A stretch of 64,000 bases of DNA from Kribbella sp. VKM Ac-2568 (lineage in GTDB: Bacteria; Actinomycetota; Actinomycetes; Propionibacteriales; Kribbellaceae), in assembly GCF_004345365.1 (NCBI RefSeq), contig NZ_SLVF01000001.1:682001-746000 (forward strand). Direction: 5' to 3'. The notes under the pieces are model-generated. The model was not told where the DNA came from. It saw only the letters and a program-made list of their open reading frames with translations, and did not search any database. Shown one piece after another: positions 42,969-52,044 of the stretch (the stretch's first letter is position 1; every line of letters starts with the position of its first letter). A program made the position numbers and the translations under genes.

Positions 42969-43112
42969 CTGGGGCCCTGAGGTGTCGGCCGCCGGTGCGG
43001 TTGTGGGGACCTGGGACACCTTGTGGGACCGGGGTCGTCTTCTGGGGGCGCGAGGTGCCGGCAGCCGGTGCGGTGGTGGGGACCTTGGACACCTTTTAGG
43101 GACTGGGGACAG
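42969..43112. repeat. Two diverged copies of a ~72-bp direct repeat
   Basis: The block beginning CTGGGG at 42969 (with GGTGTCGGCCGCCGGTGCGG, then GGGGACCTGGGACACCTT) is repeated from about 43042 (GGTGCCGGCAGCCGGTGCGG, then GGGGACCTTGGACACCTT). Spacing is about 72-73 bp, with roughly four of five bases shared by eye. Confidence 0.7.
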
Positions 43113-43130
43113 GCTGTGTCGTGTCCGAGG

Positions 43131-43323
43131 TCCCGGTTTGGTGTCCGAGGTCCCACCTTGTGCACCGGGTGAGCGCCCGAGGTGCCGGGGGCTGCTCCAG
43201 CGGTGCACGAAATGCCGGTTCGGCGGGGTCCTCCGCCGCCGCGGCCCCGGCCGGGTGTCCGAGGGGCACTTTGTGCACCGGGTGAGTGTCGGGGGCGGCG
43301 GGATCTGCTCAGGCGGTGCACAA
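43131..43323. repeat. Repeated GTGTCCGAGG blocks with internal palindromes
   Basis: GTGTCCGAGG begins at 43131, 43141 and 43255. The copies at 43141 and 43255 continue into TTGTGCACCGGGTGAG. In the last block TTGTGCACC (43271-43279) pairs perfectly with GGTGCACAA (43315-43323). The segment GTGTCCGAGGTCCCG at 43131 is the same as at 11274. Confidence 0.75.
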
Positions 43324-43339
43324 GGTGCCGGGTTTCGGG

Positions 43340-43417
43340 CAGCCCCAGGCCCAGCCCCAACCCCAGCCCCAGCCCCAACCCCAGCCCCAGCCTCAGCCCA
43401 GCCCCAGCCCCAGCCGT
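43340..43417. repeat. CCCAGC-type hexanucleotide tracts
   Basis: The tract is a run of CCCCAG/CCCAGC units with a few CCCCAA variants, about 13 copies. It is non-coding low-complexity DNA between the repeat blocks and the 3' end of the PhoX-like gene; the bases from 43418 to 43588 show no gene. Confidence 0.85.
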
Positions 43418-43588
43418 CCGGGGTCGAGGACCTGCCCGGCTTTGGACGAGGCAGCTCGTCGGGCTTGTGGGTGGAGGAGTGGGGCTTTGTCGCCACACCT
43501 CTCAGCCGAGCGGGCCCAGCTCACTGAGGTCACTCACAGCTCGCATGGCCCGCTCCACCAACCAACCGCCGATCAACCAATGGCCGGG

Positions 43589-45052
43589 TCAGACGCCGAT
43601 TCGTTGCCAGGGGCCCCAGATGGCGAAGCTCAGGCCGCGGCTGGCCTGGATGTTGACGAACAGGGTGTGCCCGTCCGGGCTGAACGTCGAGCCGGCGAAC
43701 TCGTCGCCGGACCGGTCCGCGCCGGTGCTGTCGGTGAGCCGGTTCAGGGCGATGTCCCAGAGTTGCCCGCCGCGGGACAGACCGCGCAGGTAGTTGTCCT
43801 CGGTGTTGTCCTCACAGAGCACCAGCGTGCCCCGCTTGCTGGTCGTCACGTTGTCCGGGAAGTCCAGCGTCGACCGGTTCGGCGACTGGTAGATCAGCTG
43901 CAGCTTCCTCGCCCGGGTGTGGTACGCCCAGATCTGGCCGAAGCCGTTGCCATAACCGCCGACCGGATCCGGTCCGGTCTCCGCGGCGCCACCACCCTGG
44001 GTCGAGCAGAAGTAGACGACATTGCGGTCGTAGACCTGACCCTCCAGCCGCGAGAAGTACGCCGCACCCTGCGCGCGGCCCTGATCACCGACATACACCA
44101 GGGCCTGGTCGTTGGTCGTCGGCGCGGTCTGGCCCGGCGTGTACGGGAACCGCGGCGCCGGGTCGTCGATGTCGACCCAGGTCACGTCGTACGTCGCCCG
44201 CTTCGGCTGCTCGGCGGCCAGGTTCAGGTTCGGACGGCCACGGACGGCGAGCATCTGCAGCCGGCCGCCGTCCTCGAGCCGGCCGCGCTTCATCGGATTC
44301 CGGCGCGGGAGATAGCGGTAGAACCCGGACGGGAAGGCGAAGTTGTCCTCGGTCAGGTAGAGGATCCCCGCCTTGGGGTCGAAGGCGACGGCCTCGTGGG
44401 CGAACCGGCCCGCCTGGGTGATCGGCTGCCGGTCCGACTGGCCGCCCGCCGGGACCTCGAAGACGAATCCGTGCGGCTTGGTCAGCGGCACGTTCGACGC
44501 CCCGGTGAAGTCCGGTCCGACGTCGGGACCGTTCACCGTCTCCTCGCAGGTGACCCAACTGCCCCACGGCATGATGCCGCCGCTGCAGTTCATCATCGTG
44601 CCGTTCAGGCTGGTGTACGCGTCGACCACTTGGCCGAACCGGGTCACCTCGACGGTCGTCGTACCGCTCTGCGCCTGAGTGTCGTACGGCGTCCCCGGGC
44701 CGAACGGGGCGCCCGGGTTGTTCACCTCGTGGTTGCGGACCAGCAGCACGTTGCCGTGGGCCGACGGGAACGCGCCCATGCCGTCGTGCCGGCCGGGCAG
44801 CCGGGTCCCGTCGGTCAGCACCACCGGGAACTCCGTGTCGTGGAACGACCGGTACGAGAACCCCTCCGGCAGGTGCAGCCGCACCTTGCCGTCACGCATG
44901 TCCGGGATCGCCCGCAGCGCCCGGAACGGCGCCTTGCCCTTCGGATCCGCCACCGCCTGCTGGGCCACGAATCCCTGGAACGGCCCGGCGGCGACGAGGC
45001 CGCCCGCGACCGCCATGCTTCCCCTGAGGAACGTCCGACGTTCGATGCTCAT
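43589..45052 (-). CDS. PhoX-like (DUF839) phosphatase family protein, Tat-exported
   Basis: The 487-residue protein starts with a twin-arginine signal (ERRTFLRGSMAVAGGLVAAG), cut after about residue 35. The mature part has the DUF839/PhoX propeller signatures: VLLVRNHEVNNPGAPFG, GSWVTCEETVNG, HGFVFEVP, AVAFDPKAGILYLTEDN and LCEDNTEDNYLRG. PhoX proteins are calcium/iron alkaline phosphatases of the cell surface. Some DUF839 members have no proven phosphatase activity, so the exact function is not certain. ATG 45052 follows GAGAGGA. Confidence 0.87.
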   Translation of the reverse strand: MSIERRTFLRGSMAVAGGLVAAGPFQGFVAQQAVADPKGKAPFRALRAIPDMRDGKVRLHLPEGFSYRSFHDTEFPVVLTDGTRLPGRHDGMGAFPSAHGNVLLVRNHEVNNPGAPFGPGTPYDTQAQSGTTTVEVTRFGQVVDAYTSLNGTMMNCSGGIMPWGSWVTCEETVNGPDVGPDFTGASNVPLTKPHGFVFEVPAGGQSDRQPITQAGRFAHEAVAFDPKAGILYLTEDNFAFPSGFYRYLPRRNPMKRGRLEDGGRLQMLAVRGRPNLNLAAEQPKRATYDVTWVDIDDPAPRFPYTPGQTAPTTNDQALVYVGDQGRAQGAAYFSRLEGQVYDRNVVYFCSTQGGGAAETGPDPVGGYGNGFGQIWAYHTRARKLQLIYQSPNRSTLDFPDNVTTSKRGTLVLCEDNTEDNYLRGLSRGGQLWDIALNRLTDSTGADRSGDEFAGSTFSPDGHTLFVNIQASRGLSFAIWGPWQRIGV

Positions 45053-45133
45053 CTGTCCTCTCCCTCCCTGAGGGTCCTGCCGCCGACGCTAACTCTCGGC
45101 AAGCCTCACGGACAGCGCTGAGCGACCGCCGCG

Positions 45134-45887
45134 TCAGCCCAGCCAGACGTCGATGTCGCTCAGTGCTCGCACGATCACCGGACCGGGTGCGGCCGAGCTG
45201 ACGAAGGAGGTCCGGGCAACGTCGGCGAGCGCTTCGTCCGACAGCCCGAGCACAGTCCGGCAGACCTCGTACTCCGCGACGAGATCCGAGCCGAACAGCA
45301 ACGGGTCGTCCGCGTTGACCGAGCACCGCACGCCCGCATCCAACAACTGGGGCAGGGGGTGCTCCGCCAGCAGCCTCGACAAACGCCTCGGGCCCCGCGG
45401 CAGCCTCGTCACCGTCGATCCCGAACCCGACGACGCCGCGCCCGACCCGACTGACAGCCAACCGCGCGACCTCCTCAGCAGCGTCAGCCCCGAGTCCGCG
45501 GTTGGCAGCCACCACGACCCCGAATCCCACGCCGGTGGCGGTTCCCGCGGCCAGGCCGGCATCGAGGACCACGTCCAACCCGTCCGCGTCCGAGCCGAGC
45601 CGCCCACCGAGCAGACCCGGCCACATCGACGGCTCGATCCAGCGAACGCCCTGGTCAGCGGCATCCTCGACGATCTCGGTGATCAACCGCCGGACGTCCG
45701 CCTCGGTCCGCAGGCAGCCGGCCGCCGCGGAGATGGTCGCCATGAACGCGTCGAACGATCCGAAACTGGTCGGCAGCGGCGCCCGTACGCCGTACCGGGC
45801 GGCCAGTTCCGCCAGCGTGGAAGGGCGCATCGCGCCGTCCACATGCAGGTGGAGATGGGCTTTGGGCAAGGCCTTGAGATCTTTCAC
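45134..45887 (-). pseudogene. Broken adenosine deaminase paralogue (internal deletion plus frameshift)
   Basis: The 5' part (start 45887) reads KALPKAHLHLHVDGAMRPST through [20 protein letters not shown] and matches the add gene at 24870-25928. The 3' part continues in another frame as [21 protein letters not shown] to DIDVWLG and the stop at 45134. About 75 residues between them are absent, which removes the HGGE, IGHG and CPxSN catalytic motifs. The frame change lies near 45360-45400. It cannot make an active deaminase. Confidence 0.85.
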
Positions 45888-46016
45888 TCAACAGAGTCAA
45901 GCAATACCAGTACGCAGCCGGTGCGGTAGGTCCATCGTCGCCGCGGAGGACCGGCGTTCTAGGATCTCGGGCAGCCGCGGTGCGTGACCGGAGCGTGACT
46001 CATTGGTCATCGACAC

Positions 46017-46059
46017 TTGACACACAGGGGTTACGGAAATAAGTGACTCGTGCGTAACC
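46017..46059 (+). promoter_or_regulatory. Promoter and inverted repeat upstream of the mce operon
   Basis: TTGACA (46017-46022) is a consensus -35 with a weak -10, TAAGTG, 17 bp downstream (46040-46045). A perfect inverted repeat GGTTACG (46029-46035) / CGTAACC (46053-46059) overlaps the -10 and suggests repression. Further upstream (45985-46005) two GTGAC motifs occur 11 bp apart. The leader to the start codon is about 80 nt. Confidence 0.5.
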
Positions 46060-46134
46060 TAGGCAACCGCGCCCTCGTTGAACCGGCGAAAGCACGTCGG
46101 TCAGGGCTGCACAACGAACCCGTGAGGAGGACCG

Positions 46135-47082
46135 GTGGGCGTAGAAGTCCGCGTCGAGGGACTGACCAAGTCCTTCGGAAGTCAGCTGATCTGGGGCGAC
46201 GTGTCCCTGACGCTGCCCGCCGGTGAGATCTGCGTGATGCTGGGCCCTTCCGGCACCGGGAAGTCCGTATTCCTGAAGACGTTGATCGGCCTGCTCAAGC
46301 CTGACAAGGGCCACGTGCACATCGAGGGCGTCGACATCGCCACCTGTTCGGAACGCAAGCTCTACGAGGTGCGCAAGCTGTTCGGCGTGCTGTTCCAGGA
46401 CGGCGCGATGTTCGGCTCGATGAACCTCTACGACAATGTCGCCTTCCCGCTGCGCGAGCACACCCGCAAGTCCGAGTCCGAGATCCGCTCCATCGTAATG
46501 GAGAAGATGGAGATGGTCGGTCTGGTCGGCGCGGAGAAGAAGCTGCCCGGCGAGATCTCCGGCGGGATGCGCAAGCGGGCCGGCCTGGCCCGCGCGCTGG
46601 TGCTGGAGCCGGAGATCCTGCTCTTCGACGAGCCCGACTCGGGTCTCGACCCGGTCCGGACCGCGTTCTTGAACCAGCTGATCATCGACCTGAACGAGAT
46701 GACCCAGGCGACCTGCCTGATCGTCACCCACGACATCAACACCGCCCGCACGGTGCCGGACAACATCGGCCTGCTGTACCACCGGCACCTGGCGATGTTC
46801 GGACCGCGCGAGATGCTGCTGTCCAGCGAGGAGCCGGTGGTCCGCCAGTTCCTGAACGCGCAGCGGGTCGGCCCGATCGGCATGTCCGAGGAGAAGGACG
46901 CCGACGAACTGGCCCGTGAGGCCGACCAGGAACTGCCGCCGCTGCCGCCGATCCCGGTGCAGCAGTTGCCGAGCAGCGGGATGATCCGGCCGACCCAGCG
47001 GCCGCCGGGACAGTGGTGTGCCGAGAACGGCGTGACACCTCCGCCGGGCAGCTTCGCCTCCGATGTGGTGGGGGCTACGTGA
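46135..47082 (+). CDS. mceG: Mce transporter ATP-binding protein (MceG/Mkl)
   Basis: The 315-residue ABC ATPase has Walker A MLGPSGTGKSVFLKTL, the Mkl/MlaF-type signature LPGEISGGMRKRAGLARAL and Walker B EPEILLFDEPDSGLDP. A C-terminal extension of about 70 residues, including a proline-rich end, is like mycobacterial Mkl. It energises Mce-dependent lipid import. GTG 46135 follows GAGGAGG. It is the first gene of the operon and its stop overlaps the next gene by 4 bp. Confidence 0.94.
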   Translation: MGVEVRVEGLTKSFGSQLIWGDVSLTLPAGEICVMLGPSGTGKSVFLKTLIGLLKPDKGHVHIEGVDIATCSERKLYEVRKLFGVLFQDGAMFGSMNLYDNVAFPLREHTRKSESEIRSIVMEKMEMVGLVGAEKKLPGEISGGMRKRAGLARALVLEPEILLFDEPDSGLDPVRTAFLNQLIIDLNEMTQATCLIVTHDINTARTVPDNIGLLYHRHLAMFGPREMLLSSEEPVVRQFLNAQRVGPIGMSEEKDADELAREADQELPPLPPIPVQQLPSSGMIRPTQRPPGQWCAENGVTPPPGSFASDVVGAT

Positions 47083-47852
47083 CTGTTTCTGCGACCGCCC
47101 CGCTGAAGCACGCAGGATCTCTCTTCGCTTTCGCACTCGACACCGCCCGGGCCTCCGTCCGGCGGCCGTTCCAGCTGCGCGAGTTCCTGCAGCAGGCCTG
47201 GTTCGTCGCCAGCGTGACGATCATCCCGACCGCCCTGGTCGCGATCCCGTTCGGCGCGGTGATCGCGCTGCAGGTCGGCGGTCTGATCAAGCAGTTCGGC
47301 GCGCAGGCCTTCACGGGGTCGGCTGCCGTGCTGGCCGTGGTCCGGGAGGCGTCCCCGATCGCGACCGCGCTGCTGATCGCCGGCGCCGGGGGGTCCGCGA
47401 TCTGCGCGGATCTCGGCGCCCGCAAGATCCGCGAGGAGCTCGACGCGATGATGGTGCTCGGCATCGACCCGATCCAGCGCCTCGTCGTACCGCGGGTGCT
47501 GGCCACCATGCTGGTCGCCTTCTTCCTGAACGGCTTCGTCAGCGTGGTCGGCGTGATGGGCGGCTACGTCTTCAACGTGGTCCTGCAGGACGGCACGCCC
47601 GGTAGTTATATAGCCTCCTTCACCGCGCTCGCCCACCTGCCGGACCTGTGGCAGGGCCAGGCGAAGGCGCTGGTGTTCGGTTTCATCGCCGCGGTGGTCG
47701 CGTCCTACAAGGGCGTCAACGCCGGCGGCGGTCCGAAGGGCGTCGGCGACGCGGTGAACCAGTCCGTCGTGATCACCTTCATGCTGCTGTTCGTCGCGAA
47801 CTTCTCGATGACGGCGATCTACTTCCAGCTCGTCCCACCGAAGGGGGCCTGA
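47079..47852 (+). CDS. yrbEA: MlaE/YrbE-type permease, first copy (YrbEA)
   Basis: The 257-residue membrane protein belongs to the MlaE permease family (ALVAIPFGAVIALQVGG, ASPIATALLIAGAGGSAICADLGARKIREELDAMMVLGIDP). The second stretch is the coupling helix region that contacts the ATPase. GTG 47079 overlaps the MceG stop codon, so a longer in-frame start further upstream is unlikely. Confidence 0.92.
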   Translation: MTVSATAPLKHAGSLFAFALDTARASVRRPFQLREFLQQAWFVASVTIIPTALVAIPFGAVIALQVGGLIKQFGAQAFTGSAAVLAVVREASPIATALLIAGAGGSAICADLGARKIREELDAMMVLGIDPIQRLVVPRVLATMLVAFFLNGFVSVVGVMGGYVFNVVLQDGTPGSYIASFTALAHLPDLWQGQAKALVFGFIAAVVASYKGVNAGGGPKGVGDAVNQSVVITFMLLFVANFSMTAIYFQLVPPKGA

Positions 47853-47854
47853 GC

Positions 47855-48685
47855 ATGTCAGCCCTCGTCGACACCCTGGTGAAGAAGCCGCTGCACTCGC
47901 TCGACCGGCTCGGTGAGCAGCTCGCCTTCTACCTCAAGGCGCTGGCCTGGTCCGGCAAGTCGATCACCCGCTACCGCAAGGAGATCCTGCGGCTGCTGGC
48001 CGAGGTGACGCTGGGCACCGGCGCCCTCGCGGTGATCGGCGGCACCGTCGGCGTGATCACCTTCCTGGCCTTCTTCACCGGCACCGAGGTCGGCCTGCAG
48101 GGGTACTCGGCCCTCAACCAGATCGGCACCTCCGCCTTCGCCGGCTTCGTCAGCGCCTACATCAACACCCGCGAGATCGGCCCGCTGATCGCCGGCATCG
48201 CGCTGGCCGCCACCGTCGGCTGCGGGTTCACCGCCCAGCTCGGTGCGATGCGGATCAGCGAGGAGATCGACGCGCTCGAGGTGATGGCGATCCCGTCGCT
48301 GCCGTTCCTGGTCACCACCCGGATCATCGCCGGCCTGATCGCCGTCGTCCCGCTGTACGTCGTCGGCCTGCTCGCCTCGTACTTCGCCACCCGGCTGACG
48401 GTGACCACGTTCTACGGGCAGAGCACCGGGACCTACGACCATTACTTCCACTTGTTCCTACCACCAGGGGACGTGCTCTGGTCGTTCGGCAAGGTGCTCG
48501 TCTTCGCGGTTCTGGTGATCCTGGTGCACTGCTACCACGGCTATCACGCGACCGGCGGTCCCGCCGGAGTCGGCGTCGCCGTCGGCCGCGCAGTACGGAC
48601 TTCCATCGTCGTCATCAACGTCGTCGACCTGCTGCTCTCGATGGCCATCTGGGGTACCACGACCACGGTCAGGCTGGCGGGGTAG
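47855..48685 (+). CDS. yrbEB: MlaE/YrbE-type permease, second copy (YrbEB)
   Basis: The 276-residue second permease has the same architecture, with NTREIGPLIAGIALAATVGCGFTAQLGAMRISEEIDALEVMAIP as coupling region. The pair is the usual heterodimeric membrane core of actinobacterial Mce transporters. ATG 47855 is 2 bp after the first permease and follows AAGGGGG. Confidence 0.92.
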   Translation: MSALVDTLVKKPLHSLDRLGEQLAFYLKALAWSGKSITRYRKEILRLLAEVTLGTGALAVIGGTVGVITFLAFFTGTEVGLQGYSALNQIGTSAFAGFVSAYINTREIGPLIAGIALAATVGCGFTAQLGAMRISEEIDALEVMAIPSLPFLVTTRIIAGLIAVVPLYVVGLLASYFATRLTVTTFYGQSTGTYDHYFHLFLPPGDVLWSFGKVLVFAVLVILVHCYHGYHATGGPAGVGVAVGRAVRTSIVVINVVDLLLSMAIWGTTTTVRLAG

Positions 48686-48689
48686 CGCG

Positions 48690-50006
48690 ATGACCAGACG
48701 AGTACTCGGCACGGCCTTCATCGGGTTGCTCTGCTTCCTGCTCTGGCTCACCTACGCCTTCTACGCGAAGATCTTCACCGACACGGTCGACGTGAAGCTG
48801 CAGACCAGCCACATCGGCCTCCAGCTGAACCGGCACGCGGACGTGAAGCTGCGCGGCATCATCGTCGGCGAGGTGCGCAGCGTCGCCACCGACGGCGACA
48901 CCGCCACCGTGGAGCTGGCGCTGAAGCCGGACCAGGTCAGGGAGATCTCCAGCCAGGTCAGCGCGCGGATCCTGCCGAAGACGCTGTTCGGCGAGAAGTA
49001 CGTCGCCCTCGTGCCGCCGCAGGGCGGGCAAGGCCGGTCGATCCGGGCCGGCGACGTGATCTCGCGGGACAAGACGGCGGTCGGCATCGAGATCGAGAAG
49101 GTGCTGAACGACGCGCTCCCACTGCTGCAGGCGGTCGACCCGGCGGACCTGAACGCCACCCTGAACACGCTGGCCACGGCGCTGGAGGGACGCGGCTCCG
49201 AGATCGCCGAGACCCTCACTCAGCTGGACGGCTACCTGAAGAAGCTCAACCCCAGCGTGCCGAACCTGATCGCCGCGCTGACCAAACTGACCCAGGTGTC
49301 CCAGCTCTACGGCGACGTGACGCCGGACCTGGTCCGGGCCCTGCGCAACCTGACCATCACCGGCAACACCGTGGTGGAGAAGGAGCAGCAGCTGCAGAAG
49401 TTCTTCACCGACGTGCAGACGCTGTCGACCACCGGTGACACCTTCCTGAAGCAGAACGAGGACCGGGTGATCCGGCTCGGCGAGGTGAGCCGGCCGATCC
49501 TGGACCTGCTGGAGCGGTACTCCCCGGAGTTCCCCTGCTTCCTCAAGGTGATGACGGACACCGCGCCGATCCTGAACGACACGTTCCGCGACGGCGCCCT
49601 GCACATCAACCTCGAGCTGATCACGAACCAGCCCACGCCGTACCAGCCGAACGAGCTGCCGGCGTACCGGGACAAGCGCGGGCCCACCTGCGTCGGCAGG
49701 AACTACAGCCACCCGGGCGCGAAGCCGGGTCCCTACACGCAGCAGAACCCCGCGCCGTACCTCACCGGTGACGACGGCGTGATCGGCGACCACAACAAGG
49801 AGAGCCGCTTCCCGCTGAACCTGCAGCTGAACCGGGCGATGCCAGGGTTCGCGCTGGACACCGGCGGCGCGGGCACGCCCGCGGAGCAGAAGGTGATCGA
49901 CTCCTTCGCCGGCCCCGCGATGGGCATCCCGGCGACCGACGTACCGGACCTGACCACCCTGATGATCGGCCCGCTCGTCCGCGGAGGCCAGGTGAACCTA
50001 AGGTGA
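48690..50006 (+). CDS. mceA: Mce family protein MceA
   Basis: The 438-residue protein has an N-terminal membrane anchor (FIGLLCFLLWLTYAFYAKI) and an MCE domain (about residues 35-115; VDVKLQTSHIGLQLNRHADVKLRGIIVGEV). A long helical region with periodic leucines follows (about 130-290), and a C-terminal part rich in Pro and Gly. Mce proteins form a shaft that carries lipids across the envelope. First of six mce genes, each overlapping the next by 4 bp. Confidence 0.93.
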   Translation: MTRRVLGTAFIGLLCFLLWLTYAFYAKIFTDTVDVKLQTSHIGLQLNRHADVKLRGIIVGEVRSVATDGDTATVELALKPDQVREISSQVSARILPKTLFGEKYVALVPPQGGQGRSIRAGDVISRDKTAVGIEIEKVLNDALPLLQAVDPADLNATLNTLATALEGRGSEIAETLTQLDGYLKKLNPSVPNLIAALTKLTQVSQLYGDVTPDLVRALRNLTITGNTVVEKEQQLQKFFTDVQTLSTTGDTFLKQNEDRVIRLGEVSRPILDLLERYSPEFPCFLKVMTDTAPILNDTFRDGALHINLELITNQPTPYQPNELPAYRDKRGPTCVGRNYSHPGAKPGPYTQQNPAPYLTGDDGVIGDHNKESRFPLNLQLNRAMPGFALDTGGAGTPAEQKVIDSFAGPAMGIPATDVPDLTTLMIGPLVRGGQVNLR

Positions 50007-51034
50007 CCCTGCTGGACAAGAAGACCTCGATCGACACCGTGCGGCTGGCGATCTTCGTGGTGGTCACCACCATCGCGACCGCGCTGCTGGCCGTCACCAT
50101 CGGCAACATCAGCTTCAACGCGACCACGAAGTACCGGGCCGTGTTCACCGACGTGGTCGGGCTGAACAAGGGCGACGACATCCGGATCGCCGGCGTTCGC
50201 GTGGGCCAGGTCGACAAGATCGCCATCTACCAGGACACGTTGGCGATGGTCACCTTCAGCGTCGACTCCGACCAGGTCGTCGACACCTCGACCCACGCGA
50301 CGATGCGCTACCGGAACCTCGTCGGCAACCGCTACATCGCGCTCACTGAGGGCGTCGGCGGCGGCACCCGGATGAAGGGAGGAGGCCTCATCGACAAGGA
50401 CCGTACTGCGCCCGCTCTCGACCTGTCGGTGCTCTTCAACGGGTTCAAGCCGCTCTTCACCGCGTTGACCCCGAAGGACGTGAACCAGTTCGCGTTCGAG
50501 GTGATCAAGGTGCTGCAGGGTGAGGGCGGCACGATCGAGAGCCTGCTCGCGCGGACCGCGTCGCTGACCACCACCCTGGCCGACGCGGACCAGGTGATCG
50601 GCGACCTGATCACCAACCTGACCTCTACGCTGCAGATCGTCTCGCAGCGGCAGCAGAACTTCTCCGCGCTGCTGGTGAACCTGCAGAAGTTCATCACCGG
50701 GCTGAGCCAGGACATCAACCCGATCCTCGGCTCGCTCGGCTCGATCAACTCGCTGAACACCAAGACGGCCGGCCTGCTGCAGCAGACCCGGGTGCCGCTG
50801 AAGGCGGACCTGGACCGGCTGCGCCAGGTGTCCACCACGCTCGACGACACCCAGGGCATCTGGGTCAAGACGCTGCAGAACATGCCCGGCAAGCTCGAGA
50901 CGATGACCCGGACCGCCTCGTACGGCTCCTGGTTCAACTTCTACCTGTGCGGCTTCGACGGCAACGTCACCCTGCCGATCGGCACCCGCATCCCGGTCAG
51001 CTACGACAACAACTCGGCGAGGTGCGCCAAGTGA
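50003..51034 (+). CDS. mceB: Mce family protein MceB
   Basis: The 343-residue protein has one N-terminal membrane segment (LAIFVVVTTIATALLAVTIG), the MCE domain (about residues 40-120; YRAVFTDVVGLNKGDDIRIAGVRVGQV) and a helical C-terminal half. GTG 50003 overlaps MceA. It is a subunit of the hexameric Mce shaft. Confidence 0.93.
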   Translation: MTLLDKKTSIDTVRLAIFVVVTTIATALLAVTIGNISFNATTKYRAVFTDVVGLNKGDDIRIAGVRVGQVDKIAIYQDTLAMVTFSVDSDQVVDTSTHATMRYRNLVGNRYIALTEGVGGGTRMKGGGLIDKDRTAPALDLSVLFNGFKPLFTALTPKDVNQFAFEVIKVLQGEGGTIESLLARTASLTTTLADADQVIGDLITNLTSTLQIVSQRQQNFSALLVNLQKFITGLSQDINPILGSLGSINSLNTKTAGLLQQTRVPLKADLDRLRQVSTTLDDTQGIWVKTLQNMPGKLETMTRTASYGSWFNFYLCGFDGNVTLPIGTRIPVSYDNNSARCAK

Positions 51035-52044
51035 AACCCTTCAGGGAGCAGAACCAGGTCACCATCGGGGTGGTCGGGCTGACCGTGATCGGGCTGGTCA
51101 TGCTGGCCGCGTTCAAGGCGCAGGACCTGCCGTTGATCGGCGGCGGCACGAAGTACTCCGCGCAGTTCTCCGAGGCCGGCGGACTGAAGCCGAACGACGA
51201 GATCCGGGTCGCCGGAGTTCGCGTCGGTCAGGTCCGCAAGGTCGATCTCGAAGGTACGCACGTCCGGGTCGACTTCGTCGTCGATCGCGGGGTCAAGCTG
51301 GGCGACAGGACCGGCGCCGAGATGAAGATCAAGACGCTGCTCGGGCAGAAGTACCTGAAGCTGAACCCGGCCGGTGACGGCGAGCTCAAGGAGGGCTCGG
51401 AGATCCCGCTGGACCGGACCGTCTCGGCGTACGACGTGGTCGACGCGTTCACCGATCTGGCCAACACGACCGAGCGGATCGACACCGTCCAGCTGGCGAA
51501 GGCCCTGGACACGTTGTCGGCGACCTTCAAGAACACCCCCGAAGAGGTGCAGGCCTCGCTGACCGGGCTGTCCCGGCTGTCCCGGAACGTTGCCAAGCGC
51601 GACGACGAGCTGAAGAAGCTCCTGCAGCACTCGGACGTGGTCACCAAGATCCTGGCCGACCGGAACCAGGAGCTGATCAAGCTGATGAAGGACGGCAACA
51701 CCGTGTTCCAGGCGGTGCAGGCGCGGCGGGCGCTGATCCACCAGTTGCTGGTGTCGACGCAGAAGCTGTCCGCGCAGATCACCGCGCTGGTCCGGGAGAA
51801 CCGCAAGGACCTGGCGCCCACGCTGCAGAAGGTGAACGCCGTCCTGGCCACCCTGCTGAAGAACCAGAACGCCCTCGATGCCAGCATCCGCGGCCTGGCG
51901 CCGTACGCCCGGGTCTTCACCAACACCCTCGGCACCGGCCCATGGTTCGACACCTACGTGCAGAACCTGGTCCCAGTCCCGGAGATCCCGCTGCCCGCCG
52001 TCTTCCCGCCCGGGTTGCCGCCGATCCTGGGAGGTGGCCGATGA
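51031..52044 (+). CDS. mceC: Mce family protein MceC
   Basis: The 337-residue protein has an N-terminal anchor (TIGVVGLTVIGLVMLAAFKA), the MCE domain (about residues 35-115; YSAQFSEAGGLKPNDEIRVAG) and a helical C-terminus ending in a proline-rich tail (PLPAVFPPGLPPILGG). GTG 51031 overlaps mceB, so a longer in-frame start at 50947 is not used. Confidence 0.92.
   Translation: MKPFREQNQVTIGVVGLTVIGLVMLAAFKAQDLPLIGGGTKYSAQFSEAGGLKPNDEIRVAGVRVGQVRKVDLEGTHVRVDFVVDRGVKLGDRTGAEMKIKTLLGQKYLKLNPAGDGELKEGSEIPLDRTVSAYDVVDAFTDLANTTERIDTVQLAKALDTLSATFKNTPEEVQASLTGLSRLSRNVAKRDDELKKLLQHSDVVTKILADRNQELIKLMKDGNTVFQAVQARRALIHQLLVSTQKLSAQITALVRENRKDLAPTLQKVNAVLATLLKNQNALDASIRGLAPYARVFTNTLGTGPWFDTYVQNLVPVPEIPLPAVFPPGLPPILGGGR

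Noticed and set aside
42612..43417. A CRISPR array in the repeat-rich gap
   Set aside because: The repeats are directly adjacent, have no unique spacers of constant length, and no cas genes are present.
43286..45121. A 611-codon + strand open frame opposite the PhoX-like gene
   Set aside because: It begins in the CCCAGC tract and runs antisense to a gene with a Tat signal and DUF839 motifs; no domain is recognisable.
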